From Burkholderiales bacterium (GTDB taxonomy: Bacteria; Pseudomonadota; Gammaproteobacteria; Burkholderiales; Burkholderiaceae_C), in the NCBI GenBank assembly GCA_029268225.1, contig JAJUGJ010000001.1, positions 237,434-301,433 of the forward strand: a stretch of 64,000 bases of DNA. The letters are read 5' to 3'. The position numbers and the translations under genes were made by a program. A model generated the notes under the pieces. It saw only the letters and a program-made list of their open reading frames with translations. It had not been told where the DNA came from and did no database searches. This document shows, piece after piece, positions 27,775 to 36,149 of the stretch. The number at the start of each line of letters is the position of its first letter. Within the stretch, counting starts at the first letter, position 1.

Positions 27775-30700
27775 TCACTTCAACCCAAACTGTACCCGAG
27801 AGCTGGGCCCCTTGTCATCGGGCAGGCCGTCGGTGCCGACCTTGGAAGCCGTGAGCAACACACGCTCGGGCGCGATTTTGGTGACCAGGTAGGCCTTGAC
27901 GGCATCGCCGCGGTGGTCGGCCAGATGCTTGAGGGCCGCGTCGTTGACCGGGGCTGCCGCCTGCAACAAGGCCTCCATTTCGGCGGGTGGCAAGGTCTTG
28001 GCCAACCCCACCAGGTTGCGTGGCTTCTTGATGTCGGCGGCCTTGTAGGCGGCCGTCAACCACTGATTTTTCTCGTCAGGTGAAATCTTCACCTCGCTCA
28101 CGGCCACCCCCTGGGCTTTGGCCTTGGCCGCACGCATCAGGCGGTCGACGTGGGCGGCGCGCAAGCCGGCGACGTCCACGGCAGGGTCGGCGCGGCCGGT
28201 GGCTTCCAATTTGAGGGCGGGCCGGTCATCGAGCTTGCCGGCCAGGGTGTCGAGGCGGGCACGGGCTGCTTCGGTGAGGTCGGCCGAGCCGGGCGCGAAG
28301 GGCACGAAGCCCAACTCATCGCCCCCACCGGACAGGAGCGAGAACGGCGCCATCACGGCCTTGGTGATCAGGTTGACGATGACGCGCCAGATGATCCCGC
28401 CCACCGAGAACTGCGGATCGTCGAGAGAGCCCGAAATGGGCAGGTTGATGTCGATCTCGCCATGGCGATTCTTCAGCAACGCGACGGCGAACAGCACCGG
28501 CAGCTTGGTCGCGTCCGGGCTGTCGACTTTCTCGCCAAAGGTGAGCTGGTCCAGGAAGATCTGGTTGCTGGCCTCCAGCTTGCCGCCGTCGATCTTGTAG
28601 TGCACCGTCATCGACAAGGAGCCCTTCTCGATGGCATAGCCGGCGTAGCGCGCCGCATAGGGTGTCAAACGGGTCAGCTCAATGCCCTTGGCGCTGCCCT
28701 GGATATCGGTGAACAGGCGCGGCCCCAGGGGATGCAGCTGGCCAGTGATCTTGAGCGGCGCACCGTCGTCCACCGCGCCGGAGACGTCCACGGTGGCGGG
28801 CTCGGGCTTGTCGGAGGCGACCGCCGAGATGCTGCCCTCGATGCGGGTGAGGTCGGCCGAGTAGTTGGGCTTGATGTAGTTGTCGGTGAAGTCGACACGG
28901 CCCTTGCTGAGCTTGATGCCTTGCCAACGCAGCTTCATGGGCGCAGCTGGAGCAGACTTGGCGGCGGGAGCCGATGCGACAGGCGCGGGAGCGGCAGGGG
29001 CCGAGGCAGCAGGCTGGGGCGTGGTGAGGGATTGGGGCTGCGCGCCGGCTTCGCGACGGGCGATGCTGGCCAGGTTGAGCTGCCCGTCCGGGTTGATGAT
29101 GACGCGGCCGTAGAACTGGTTGAGCGCGATGCGGCCGAGGTTGGCGTTGACCTGCCCGTTGGCCCAGGCGAGATCGGTGCCGTCGAGCGACAGGCTGCGC
29201 CAGCTGACAAAGTCAGCCTCATTGACGCGGTCTTGCAGGCGCAGATCGCTCAGTCCGACACGGCCCTGGTAGCGCACGCTCAGGCCGCGGCGAGCGTCAT
29301 CTTGCAGGTTCAGGCGGCCCGCAGCCTGGGCCCGGGCCCCGGCGATGTGGATGTTCAGGTGCGGATCAAGGTAGGACTGCAGCACACGCAGGTCCACACC
29401 GGACAACCCCACCTGACCTTGCACGGACAGCGGTTGCGGCCGCACCTCCCCCTGGAAGTTCACCTGCCCCTTGCCCTGGGCCTGGGTGCGCAAGTCCACC
29501 TTCAAGGGCTGACGCAGGTCGGTGGACGCGTTGGCGACGCTGAGTTCCGTGCGCTGCAAAGTCAGCAGCGCCACCGGGCTGACGGTCTGGTCGGTGAGCT
29601 GCACGCGGCAGTCCTGACAGCGCAGCAGCTTGAGCGCCACAGGTGGCAGCGCCGTGTCCGATGCGGCGGGCGAGCGGGCTGCCTTGGCAGGGCTGGCATG
29701 GGCCGGGGCCATGCCCAGCCACTGCCCCTGACGCCCACGGGTGACGCGCGCGTCGAGGCCATCCAGGGTGATGGCATCCAGATTCAGCCGTTGCAAACCC
29801 GGCTGCGTGGCCGCCAAGGACACATGCGCCTCGGCCCCCTCGACAGAGAGTTCACGCCACTGCAGCTGATCGCGCACGGTGCGAGACGTGGCCTGCGCCT
29901 GCCAGCCCACCAGGCGCACCGCCCCCCCATCCAGATGCAGGCCAGGCTGCATCAACTCTGGCGAGGTGGCGGACGGATCGGACTGCAAGCGGGCACTGAG
30001 TTGTGCCTGCAAGGACAGGGTGCCTTGCTGCAAGGCCAAGGGCAGGTTCAGCGTGGGCGCCAAGGGGGCCAGCCAGGGCGGCACCGCGGCTTGATCCAGG
30101 GCCAGCTTGGCCTCGATCTGCTGACGGGCGACCTGGGCCTGCCCGCTCGCGCGCAGGCTCAGCCCGTGCTGATCGGCCACATCGAGCTGCCAGGTGGCGG
30201 CGGGGGCCTTCATCGCCGCGTCCAGCCCTTGGATGTCGAGCACCACGCGGTCCAGACGTGGCCACGGTGCGGCGGCCGTGGTCTGCACATCGATGCCCTG
30301 CGCGGCAAGGTGCACACGCCCGATGGACCACTGCCAAGGTGCGGGCGTGTCGCCGGCCGGCCCCGCCTCGGCAGAAGAGGCCACGGTGGACGCGGCGGAG
30401 CCCGCCTTGGACGCGCCCTCTGAGGACGGCACGAGCGCCTGTCCTGACGTGGTCGGCAGCGATGCCTCAGGTGTGCGTGGACGAACCTGCAGACGCAGGC
30501 CATCGAGTGCCACGCTGGCGACGCGCACGCGACGCTCCAGTGGCAAGGCTTCCACACCCTCCACCTTCAGCGTTTGCCAACCAGCATCGGCGTGACCCAA
30601 ATCGGGCAGTTGTGGCAGGCCCAGGCCCAGTTTGCTGAGCTGCAGGCCACCGGTGATGCGCAACATCGGGACGGCAGGCGCGGGGCGCTGCTCGAACTGC

Positions 30701-31512
30701 ACGGTCAGCGCGGTGTCCAGACTGCCCTGCTGGGGCGCGATCTTCACGCTCGGCGGCAGAAAAGGCTGAGCGGCCGTCAACCAGTGCGCCACATCCACCG
30801 ACTGCCACGCCAGCTTGAGCTCCGATCGATGTCCCTCTTTGAAAGGCAGGGTCTGGCCCTCGATCTTCAGGGGACTGCCGTCCACGCGCGCTTGCAACAG
30901 CGGCTGCACGGCGACATCGATGTCACTGGGCAGGTTGGACACAAAGGGCACGCCCAGCTGCAGTTGCTCGACCCGGTGCTCCTGCTTCAGGACGCGATCG
31001 GTGTAGCGCAGCAAGCCATCTCGCACCTCGATGTTGAAGACCGCAAAGCGAGCGGGCTCGGCATCGGGCTTCGGCTCAGGGGACGGCGCCATCAGGCGGG
31101 CCATCACCGGGCTGATGTTGAACTGGTCGACCGACTGACGCTCCAGCCAGAACATGGGCTCGGTCAGCTGCACGCGGCGGATGACCGGTGCGAAATGGCG
31201 GACCGACGCCAGCGAGAGCTGTGCCTGCGCCTGCTTGAGGGTGAGCCAGGGGGAGGTTTGCGGCCCCACGGCCACACCGTCCACCTCCACGGCGAGCGTC
31301 CAGGGTTGGATGCGCACGGCAGCGATCTGGACCGGGGTGCCCAGCGCCTCGGTGGCGGCGGCTTCGATCCGGGGACGCACCCAGTCAGGCAACCACAGAC
31401 CCACCCCCACCGTCCAGGCAGCCGCCACCGCTGCCACACCCGCCAGGGGCTTGACCCATGCGCGCCAACGGGGGGTCGGAGCAACAGGCGATGCAGCGGT
31501 GGGACGGTTCAT
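27775..31512 (-). CDS. DUF748 (AsmA-like) giant envelope protein with OmpA-like C-terminus
   Basis: A 1245-residue protein with one N-terminal membrane helix (about 20-42) and a long periplasmic part made of DUF748/AsmA-like beta repeats (the LRQPLKVDLRTQAQGKG type). Ala/Pro-rich linkers occur at about 360-390 and 830-870. Near residue 1075 begins an OmpA-like peptidoglycan-binding region (FAPGSADLTEAARARL). AsmA-like proteins are thought to bridge the envelope and carry lipids; that role is inferred here from family. It reads as a single-gene unit. Confidence 0.85.
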   Translation of the reverse strand: MNRPTAASPVAPTPRWRAWVKPLAGVAAVAAAWTVGVGLWLPDWVRPRIEAAATEALGTPVQIAAVRIQPWTLAVEVDGVAVGPQTSPWLTLKQAQAQLSLASVRHFAPVIRRVQLTEPMFWLERQSVDQFNISPVMARLMAPSPEPKPDAEPARFAVFNIEVRDGLLRYTDRVLKQEHRVEQLQLGVPFVSNLPSDIDVAVQPLLQARVDGSPLKIEGQTLPFKEGHRSELKLAWQSVDVAHWLTAAQPFLPPSVKIAPQQGSLDTALTVQFEQRPAPAVPMLRITGGLQLSKLGLGLPQLPDLGHADAGWQTLKVEGVEALPLERRVRVASVALDGLRLQVRPRTPEASLPTTSGQALVPSSEGASKAGSAASTVASSAEAGPAGDTPAPWQWSIGRVHLAAQGIDVQTTAAAPWPRLDRVVLDIQGLDAAMKAPAATWQLDVADQHGLSLRASGQAQVARQQIEAKLALDQAAVPPWLAPLAPTLNLPLALQQGTLSLQAQLSARLQSDPSATSPELMQPGLHLDGGAVRLVGWQAQATSRTVRDQLQWRELSVEGAEAHVSLAATQPGLQRLNLDAITLDGLDARVTRGRQGQWLGMAPAHASPAKAARSPAASDTALPPVALKLLRCQDCRVQLTDQTVSPVALLTLQRTELSVANASTDLRQPLKVDLRTQAQGKGQVNFQGEVRPQPLSVQGQVGLSGVDLRVLQSYLDPHLNIHIAGARAQAAGRLNLQDDARRGLSVRYQGRVGLSDLRLQDRVNEADFVSWRSLSLDGTDLAWANGQVNANLGRIALNQFYGRVIINPDGQLNLASIARREAGAQPQSLTTPQPAASAPAAPAPVASAPAAKSAPAAPMKLRWQGIKLSKGRVDFTDNYIKPNYSADLTRIEGSISAVASDKPEPATVDVSGAVDDGAPLKITGQLHPLGPRLFTDIQGSAKGIELTRLTPYAARYAGYAIEKGSLSMTVHYKIDGGKLEASNQIFLDQLTFGEKVDSPDATKLPVLFAVALLKNRHGEIDINLPISGSLDDPQFSVGGIIWRVIVNLITKAVMAPFSLLSGGGDELGFVPFAPGSADLTEAARARLDTLAGKLDDRPALKLEATGRADPAVDVAGLRAAHVDRLMRAAKAKAQGVAVSEVKISPDEKNQWLTAAYKAADIKKPRNLVGLAKTLPPAEMEALLQAAAPVNDAALKHLADHRGDAVKAYLVTKIAPERVLLTASKVGTDGLPDDKGPSSRVQFGLK

Positions 31513-31594
31513 GGGGCGGGGCTCACAAGATCAGGCGGATGGGTTGATGGTACTGCTGACCTCCGCTCTGCGCACGCCCGCAGACGACCGCACG

Positions 31595-32422
31595 TCAAGC
31601 GCGTGGTCGCGCCTGGAAGCGCACGGGGATGTCACCCAGGGCGCCGAAACGCACGCACAAGCGTGGCCCGACCGGCACCCAAGGTGCCCCGGCATACGAA
31701 CCCGTGATGACGACCTGCCCTGCCTGCAAGCCCTGCCCCTGGCTGCGCAGGAACTCGGCCAGCCAGCACAAAGGGGCCAGTGGATCGCCCGCCGGGTGCG
31801 TGCCCGGCTGTGACAGCAGCGGCTGGCCCTCCTCCGTCACCGCGATGTCCAGGGTCTGGGTGGCCAGCGCCAGACCGAGTTCAACCTCTGGGCCCAGGTA
31901 CAGGCCCTGGTTGACCAGGCCATCGGCCAGACGGTCGGCAAACTGCAAGGTCTCGCTGTCGTCGTAACGGTTGTCGATGAGTTCCAAGGCGAGGTGTGCC
32001 GACACCACGGCCGCGCGCACCTCATCGACACCGTAAGGCTGCACGCGCGGAGGCAGATCACGCCCGATCACGAACGCCAGCTCGGGCTCGACCTTCACCT
32101 GCCCTTGCTGCGTCCACACCGGACAGGCCAGGGCCGATCCTGCGGTCGCGGCGCCACCGTACAGCGCACTGGCATACAAGGGGGCCAGCACCCAGGTGCC
32201 CGAACCGGGCAGACCGCATTTCCAGCCCACCACGCGCTCTTGCACGCGTTCGGCCAGATCCTGGGTCACGGCGTTTTGCACCGCCCAGGCATCGTGCAGG
32301 GTCACCGGCCGACAGGCGGGCGGCAATGCAGGACCGATCTCGCCGCTCAGGCGACGGGTGGCCAGGATGTGAGCGGCCGCTCGGATGGCGTCCGCGGACA
32401 AGGTCAGTTCAGGCGTGTGCAT
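31595..32422 (-). CDS. 2-keto-4-pentenoate hydratase-like protein (MhpD/FAH superfamily)
   Basis: A 275-residue member of the hydratase/decarboxylase branch of the fumarylacetoacetase superfamily, with WKCGLPGSG near the N-terminal third, the metal-ligand stretch KVEPELAFVIGRDL and LELIDNRYDD. Members act in meta-cleavage of aromatic compounds on 2-oxopent-4-enoate or related acids. No aromatic-degradation genes are adjacent, so the actual substrate is open. ATG at 32422. Confidence 0.82.
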   Translation of the reverse strand: MHTPELTLSADAIRAAAHILATRRLSGEIGPALPPACRPVTLHDAWAVQNAVTQDLAERVQERVVGWKCGLPGSGTWVLAPLYASALYGGAATAGSALACPVWTQQGQVKVEPELAFVIGRDLPPRVQPYGVDEVRAAVVSAHLALELIDNRYDDSETLQFADRLADGLVNQGLYLGPEVELGLALATQTLDIAVTEEGQPLLSQPGTHPAGDPLAPLCWLAEFLRSQGQGLQAGQVVITGSYAGAPWVPVGPRLCVRFGALGDIPVRFQARPRA

Positions 32423-32454
32423 GGTGGCGCATCATAGACACCCACGGGTGTCGA

Positions 32455-33453
32455 TCAGCGACGGGCGCGGCCCGCCTCCGCCATGGCACGCAGCACATCG
32501 CGTTGGACGGCCTCGGCCGCATCGCGCCAGGCAGGTTCACGGTGAGCACGACGCACGGCGGCGTCGGCAGCCGTGTAGGCACCGGGCAAGTCGCGTCGTG
32601 CCAACCGCACTCGGGCCAGGTTGTGCCAGGCGGGCGCACTGTCGTGGCGTTGCGCCACGCGGTCATAGGCCGACTCTGCCTCCGGCAGGGCCCCCGACGC
32701 GTACAGCGCATTGCCCAGGCCCATGCCCAGCACCAGGGAATCCGGCCAGCGTTGCCAGGCTGTGCGATAGGCCTGCGCTGCCAACGCGGGTGGCGCCACG
32801 CGCTCGAACGCCACACGGGCTTCGGTGACCGCAGCCTCGTCGGCTTGCGAAGGCAGGCGATTCGGCGGCAGCACCACAAAGGCCCATTGGCTGGAGCGCG
32901 ACCAGGTGTGTTCAAAGGTGCTCAGGGGCATCACCTCGCGCTGGACCGTGCCAGAGCGCAGCAGGATCTGGCCCGCAGGCAGGTCATAGCCCACCACCAC
33001 GGCGTAATGCCACAGGGGCTGGATGGCCAAGCCGAGGTTGAGCAACACCACCGGCGCCTGCCCGGCCGCGACCTCACGCAGCAGCGCCAACAGATCGGGT
33101 CGGATGCGGGTGGCGATCTGGCCGTACCGGCGCGGCGCGGCCAACATCTCGATCTGCAAGCTGCCCTCACGCGCAGGCACGAACACCGCTGAGCCCAGCA
33201 CCTCGGGCGCGATCTGTACCCCCACAGTCCCCAGGGCGGTGGCCAGCGCGGCGGGGCCGCATTGATTGAGCGTTTGCGGGAAGAAGGGCACCTGCGTCCA
33301 TTCCACCCGCGGCGGCAGGTCGGAAGGCGGCTGACTCAGGAGGGCCCGGGTCTGCGACGCCGTCAGACTGGCGCAGGCGCTCAGCAGCGTGAGAGCCCCC
33401 AGCGCCCCGGCCGACGCCAAGCAGCGACGGCGTCCGGGTCGCATGCCGGTCAT
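32455..33453 (-). CDS. PA2778-family C39-like cysteine peptidase lipoprotein with TPR region
   Basis: A 332-residue exported protein. The N-terminus ends in the lipobox LLSAC. A C39-like papain-fold domain (about 45-190) has the catalytic Cys in NQCGPAALATAL and His in WHYAVVVGYD. A tetratricopeptide-like helical part follows (about 215-330). It belongs to the PA2778 family, almost always encoded beside a PA2779-family protein as here, six bases away. The two probably form one periplasmic unit; the substrate is unknown. Confidence 0.85.
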   Translation of the reverse strand: MTGMRPGRRRCLASAGALGALTLLSACASLTASQTRALLSQPPSDLPPRVEWTQVPFFPQTLNQCGPAALATALGTVGVQIAPEVLGSAVFVPAREGSLQIEMLAAPRRYGQIATRIRPDLLALLREVAAGQAPVVLLNLGLAIQPLWHYAVVVGYDLPAGQILLRSGTVQREVMPLSTFEHTWSRSSQWAFVVLPPNRLPSQADEAAVTEARVAFERVAPPALAAQAYRTAWQRWPDSLVLGMGLGNALYASGALPEAESAYDRVAQRHDSAPAWHNLARVRLARRDLPGAYTAADAAVRRAHREPAWRDAAEAVQRDVLRAMAEAGRARR

Positions 33454-33458
33454 GCCGC

Positions 33459-33863
33459 TCAGCGGATGGCGCGCGTGAAGGGGAAGACCTTGGTGAAGCC
33501 GAGGATGTCCGTGACCAGCAGCACCAGGAAGATGAACACGATGGTGCCCAGCACACCGCTGGCGCCCGCTGGCGCGTGTTCCAGCTGCTCGGCCAGCGCC
33601 ACGACTTCCTGGTCGGACAAGGCCGCGATGCGTTCACGGGCCGCATCCATGTCCACGCCCTTGGCCACCAAGGCTTCGGCCACGTCAGCACGGTTCAAGG
33701 TGGCGAGCACCTGAGCGCGGCGCGCCTCCACTTGCACGAGGTCGGTGGTGGCCGCCACCGACTCGGTCGCAATCATGCCGGCGTGGGCAGCTTGCAGGCC
33801 CGCAGTGTGGGACAGGGCGGCCGCCACAATCCAGGCAACCAGCTTCTTCTTGGACGTCATCAT
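33459..33863 (-). CDS. PA2779-family protein
   Basis: A 134-residue exported protein: signal peptide to about residue 28 (AAHAG), an amphipathic helical middle and a C-terminal membrane helix (GTIVFIFLVLLVTDILGF) followed by KVFPFTR. The pairing with the PA2778-type peptidase and the single C-terminal helix define the family. It could be the peptidase's substrate or membrane anchor. A second Met directly after the first makes the start ambiguous by one codon. Confidence 0.85.
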   Translation of the reverse strand: MMTSKKKLVAWIVAAALSHTAGLQAAHAGMIATESVAATTDLVQVEARRAQVLATLNRADVAEALVAKGVDMDAARERIAALSDQEVVALAEQLEHAPAGASGVLGTIVFIFLVLLVTDILGFTKVFPFTRAIR

Positions 33864-33978
33864 GAGTCTTCCTCAGGAAATGCACGAGGCGGTGCGGCGA
33901 TCTTAGAGCAGGCGCCGGACCTTTGTCAGTGCCGATCTGTGAGTGGATGTACAGGCCCTCCGGCCGACGCGGCACACC

Positions 33979-34509
33979 TCAGCGCAGGGCTTCGCGGGCC
34001 AGCAAGGTCTGCTTGCGTGCCAGCCCCCAGCGGTAACCTGAGGGGCTGCCGTCGCGCCGCACCACGCGGTGACATGGGATCAGCACGGCCAGCACATTGG
34101 CCGCACAAGCGCTGGCCACCGCCCGCACCGCACCGGGCCGGCCAAGCTGCTGTGCCAGCTCGCTGTACGTCACGGTCTGCCCTGTTGGAATCTGCCGCAG
34201 GGCAGACCAGACCGCTTGCTGGAATGCGGTGCCGCCGACATCCAGCGGCAAGCGCATGCGGTGAGCCTGATGGGGACGCCCCCCCTCCAGTTCGGCCTGG
34301 GCCGCGCTCACCCAGGGGTGAGGTCTCTCATCGTGCTGCCACACCCGATCCGGGAAGACCTGGTGCAATTCGGCGAGCACGGCAGCATCGTCATCACCCA
34401 GCAAGACGGCACACACACCCTGTGCAGTCCAGGCCACCAGCGCACGCCCCAGGCCCACAGAAACAATCTGCCAATGCAGCACAGGATGATCAAGGGGAGA
34501 ACGGGCCAT
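33979..34509 (-). CDS. ogt: Methylated-DNA-protein cysteine methyltransferase (Ogt/Ada-C type)
   Basis: A suicide repair enzyme that takes alkyl groups from O6-alkylguanine onto its own cysteine. The active site IPCHRVVRRDG, the Arg-finger region TVTYSELAQQLGRPGAVRAVASACAAN and the N-terminal ribonuclease H-like lobe are present. ATG 34509 gives 176 residues. The N-lobe (VSVGLGRALVAWTAQGVCAVLLGDD) resembles the C-terminal half of Ada more than classical Ogt, but the Ada zinc and AraC domains are absent. Confidence 0.9.
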   Translation of the reverse strand: MARSPLDHPVLHWQIVSVGLGRALVAWTAQGVCAVLLGDDDAAVLAELHQVFPDRVWQHDERPHPWVSAAQAELEGGRPHQAHRMRLPLDVGGTAFQQAVWSALRQIPTGQTVTYSELAQQLGRPGAVRAVASACAANVLAVLIPCHRVVRRDGSPSGYRWGLARKQTLLAREALR

Positions 34510-34589
34510 GATGAAAGCTCCCAGGTGGTTCGGCCCTTGCGGGCGCGTCAATGCGCGGACATGCCAGGAGGGCATGCAAACGGGTGCGC

Positions 34590-34826
34590 TCAGTAATGCG
34601 GCGGCAGTTCGTCGCGCAGGCTGCGAAAAGACGGGCTGCCACCGCCATCGTCTTGCTGACGGCGCAAAGCGCTCACCTCTTTGACCAGCAGGTCGATGTG
34701 TTGTTGCTGGCGGGCGACCAGGGTGTTGAGGTTGTCGAGCAGGTCCTCCATGAACCCGATCTTGATCTCGAGGTCGATGAAGCGCTGTTCGGTATCGGTG
34801 GGTGAAGACATGGCGCTATTGGACAC
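34590..34826 (-). CDS. slyX: SlyX-family protein
   Basis: A short coiled-coil protein of 78 residues (73 from the second Met, 34811). ERFIDLEIKIGFMEDLLDNLNTLVARQQQHIDLLVKEV is a continuous heptad pattern, and the tail ends with the family motif LPPHY. Function is not established; SlyX is a conserved small gene of proteobacteria. The second Met (MSSPTDTEQRFIDLE) is closer to the usual start. Confidence 0.85.
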   Translation of the reverse strand: MSNSAMSSPTDTEQRFIDLEIKIGFMEDLLDNLNTLVARQQQHIDLLVKEVSALRRQQDDGGGSPSFRSLRDELPPHY

Positions 34827-34830
34827 GAAG

Positions 34831-35613
34831 TCAGCGCGCCGTCAAGCCGTTCAGCACGGCCTGCAGGGGTGCCGATGTCACGCCCACCGGCGCCAGAAAG
34901 GGGTTGCCCTGGATGAGCACGATGGCCGCCGTGGGCGCGGCTCCGAAGGCGAACAGCACGACCGCTGCCAACAAGGCCCGGGGTCGCTCGATGTGCACCA
35001 CCGCCACCGACAACAAGGTCAGCAAGCCCAGAAAGGCCATGCCCAACCACTTCAAGGGGTTCACATGGGTCTGGCTCAAGGCCACACGCTGGTCCCGCTC
35101 ATCGCGCATGGTGGTGATCTGGTCGAGCATCAGGGTCTGGACGTTCGCGCCCAGCGCGTCCCGCACCCCGGCGCTGGCGATCAGAGTCAGCAAGGCATCG
35201 GCCCGCTCCGCCACCACGGGATTTTCGGTGCGCTGCGCCAGCCAGCCCCATTCGTCCACGCTCGCCTGAGCGTATTGGGCCAGGGCGCCACGCACCTGGC
35301 TGGCCAGTGGCGCCGGCAAGTTCTGGCTGAGTGCCAGGGTGGTGCGCATCGCATCGGCCTCGCGGTACACCGCCCGGATCGCCCGGTCGTGCGCGCTCCA
35401 GGTGTCGTTGGCCAGAAAGGCCAGCGTCAGGCCAAACAGCACGCCCAGAATGTTGATGAAAGGGGGCGCCACCCCCTGCCAGGACAGCAACCACCCTGCA
35501 CAGCGTGGGTGGTGCGCCAGGCGAGACACCCCGCTGACCGCCGCGAACGTCCCCACCACGGCCAGCAACGCATAGCCATAATGGTCGTAAGCCAGCCAGA
35601 GCGAGGTCGACAT
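34831..35613 (-). CDS. DUF4239 (bestrophin-like) membrane protein
   Basis: A 260-residue membrane protein with two N-terminal helices (about 10-30 and 50-72), a soluble helical middle (about 75-180) and two C-terminal helices (about 190-235). NILGVLFGLTLAFLANDTWSAHDRA is the DUF4239 signature. The family is distantly related to bestrophin-like channels but has no proven function. It lies four bases before slyX in the same direction. Confidence 0.75.
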   Translation of the reverse strand: MSTSLWLAYDHYGYALLAVVGTFAAVSGVSRLAHHPRCAGWLLSWQGVAPPFINILGVLFGLTLAFLANDTWSAHDRAIRAVYREADAMRTTLALSQNLPAPLASQVRGALAQYAQASVDEWGWLAQRTENPVVAERADALLTLIASAGVRDALGANVQTLMLDQITTMRDERDQRVALSQTHVNPLKWLGMAFLGLLTLLSVAVVHIERPRALLAAVVLFAFGAAPTAAIVLIQGNPFLAPVGVTSAPLQAVLNGLTAR

Positions 35614-35629
35614 CGGGCGAACGACCGAC

Positions 35630-36079
35630 TCAGTCGATGGTCAATTCGGGCGCCTGCGCCAGCAGGCTCTGCATGAAACCTTCGGGACGCGGCACCACTT
35701 TCTTGTGCACCTTGTCGACGAAGACAATGCCGCTCTTGCCGCGGGCCACTTCGCGCCCGGATGACACCTCGGTCAAGCGGAAAACCAGATCGAAGCCGTA
35801 CTTGTTGAAGTCGGACGGCAGCATCTCGACGCGGATGAGCTCACCGTAAAAGCCTTCGGATTTGTACTGCGCCACCATGTCGCCCACGACGATGGACACG
35901 CCTTCCACATCGAACTCGGTGTAGCCCAGCCAGCGGAAGAAACGCGCACGGCCCTCGGAAACCAAGGTGAGCAGCTGCGCGTTGTCGAGGTGACCGGCCT
36001 GGTTGACGTGGCTGACATAGATCTGCACCTCCGTTGTGAAGATGAAGTGATCCGGCAGTTCAAATTGGACGCGAGCCAT
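35630..36079 (-). CDS. Acyl-CoA thioesterase, hotdog 4HBT family
   Basis: A 149-residue single hotdog-fold thioesterase. The N-terminal region YVSHVNQAGHLDNAQLLTLVSEGRARF carries the active-site loop, with Asn where many YbgC/4HBT members have Asp. The rest follows the four-strand pattern with FDLVFRLTEVSSGREVARGKSGIVFVD. The acyl substrate cannot be inferred. Confidence 0.82.
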   Translation of the reverse strand: MARVQFELPDHFIFTTEVQIYVSHVNQAGHLDNAQLLTLVSEGRARFFRWLGYTEFDVEGVSIVVGDMVAQYKSEGFYGELIRVEMLPSDFNKYGFDLVFRLTEVSSGREVARGKSGIVFVDKVHKKVVPRPEGFMQSLLAQAPELTID

Positions 36080-36149
36080 GGCTGTACACAGTGAAAGAAA
36101 CGAAAACGGCGCCCGTGAGCGCGCGCCGCCATCGTAGCAGGCATGGGCA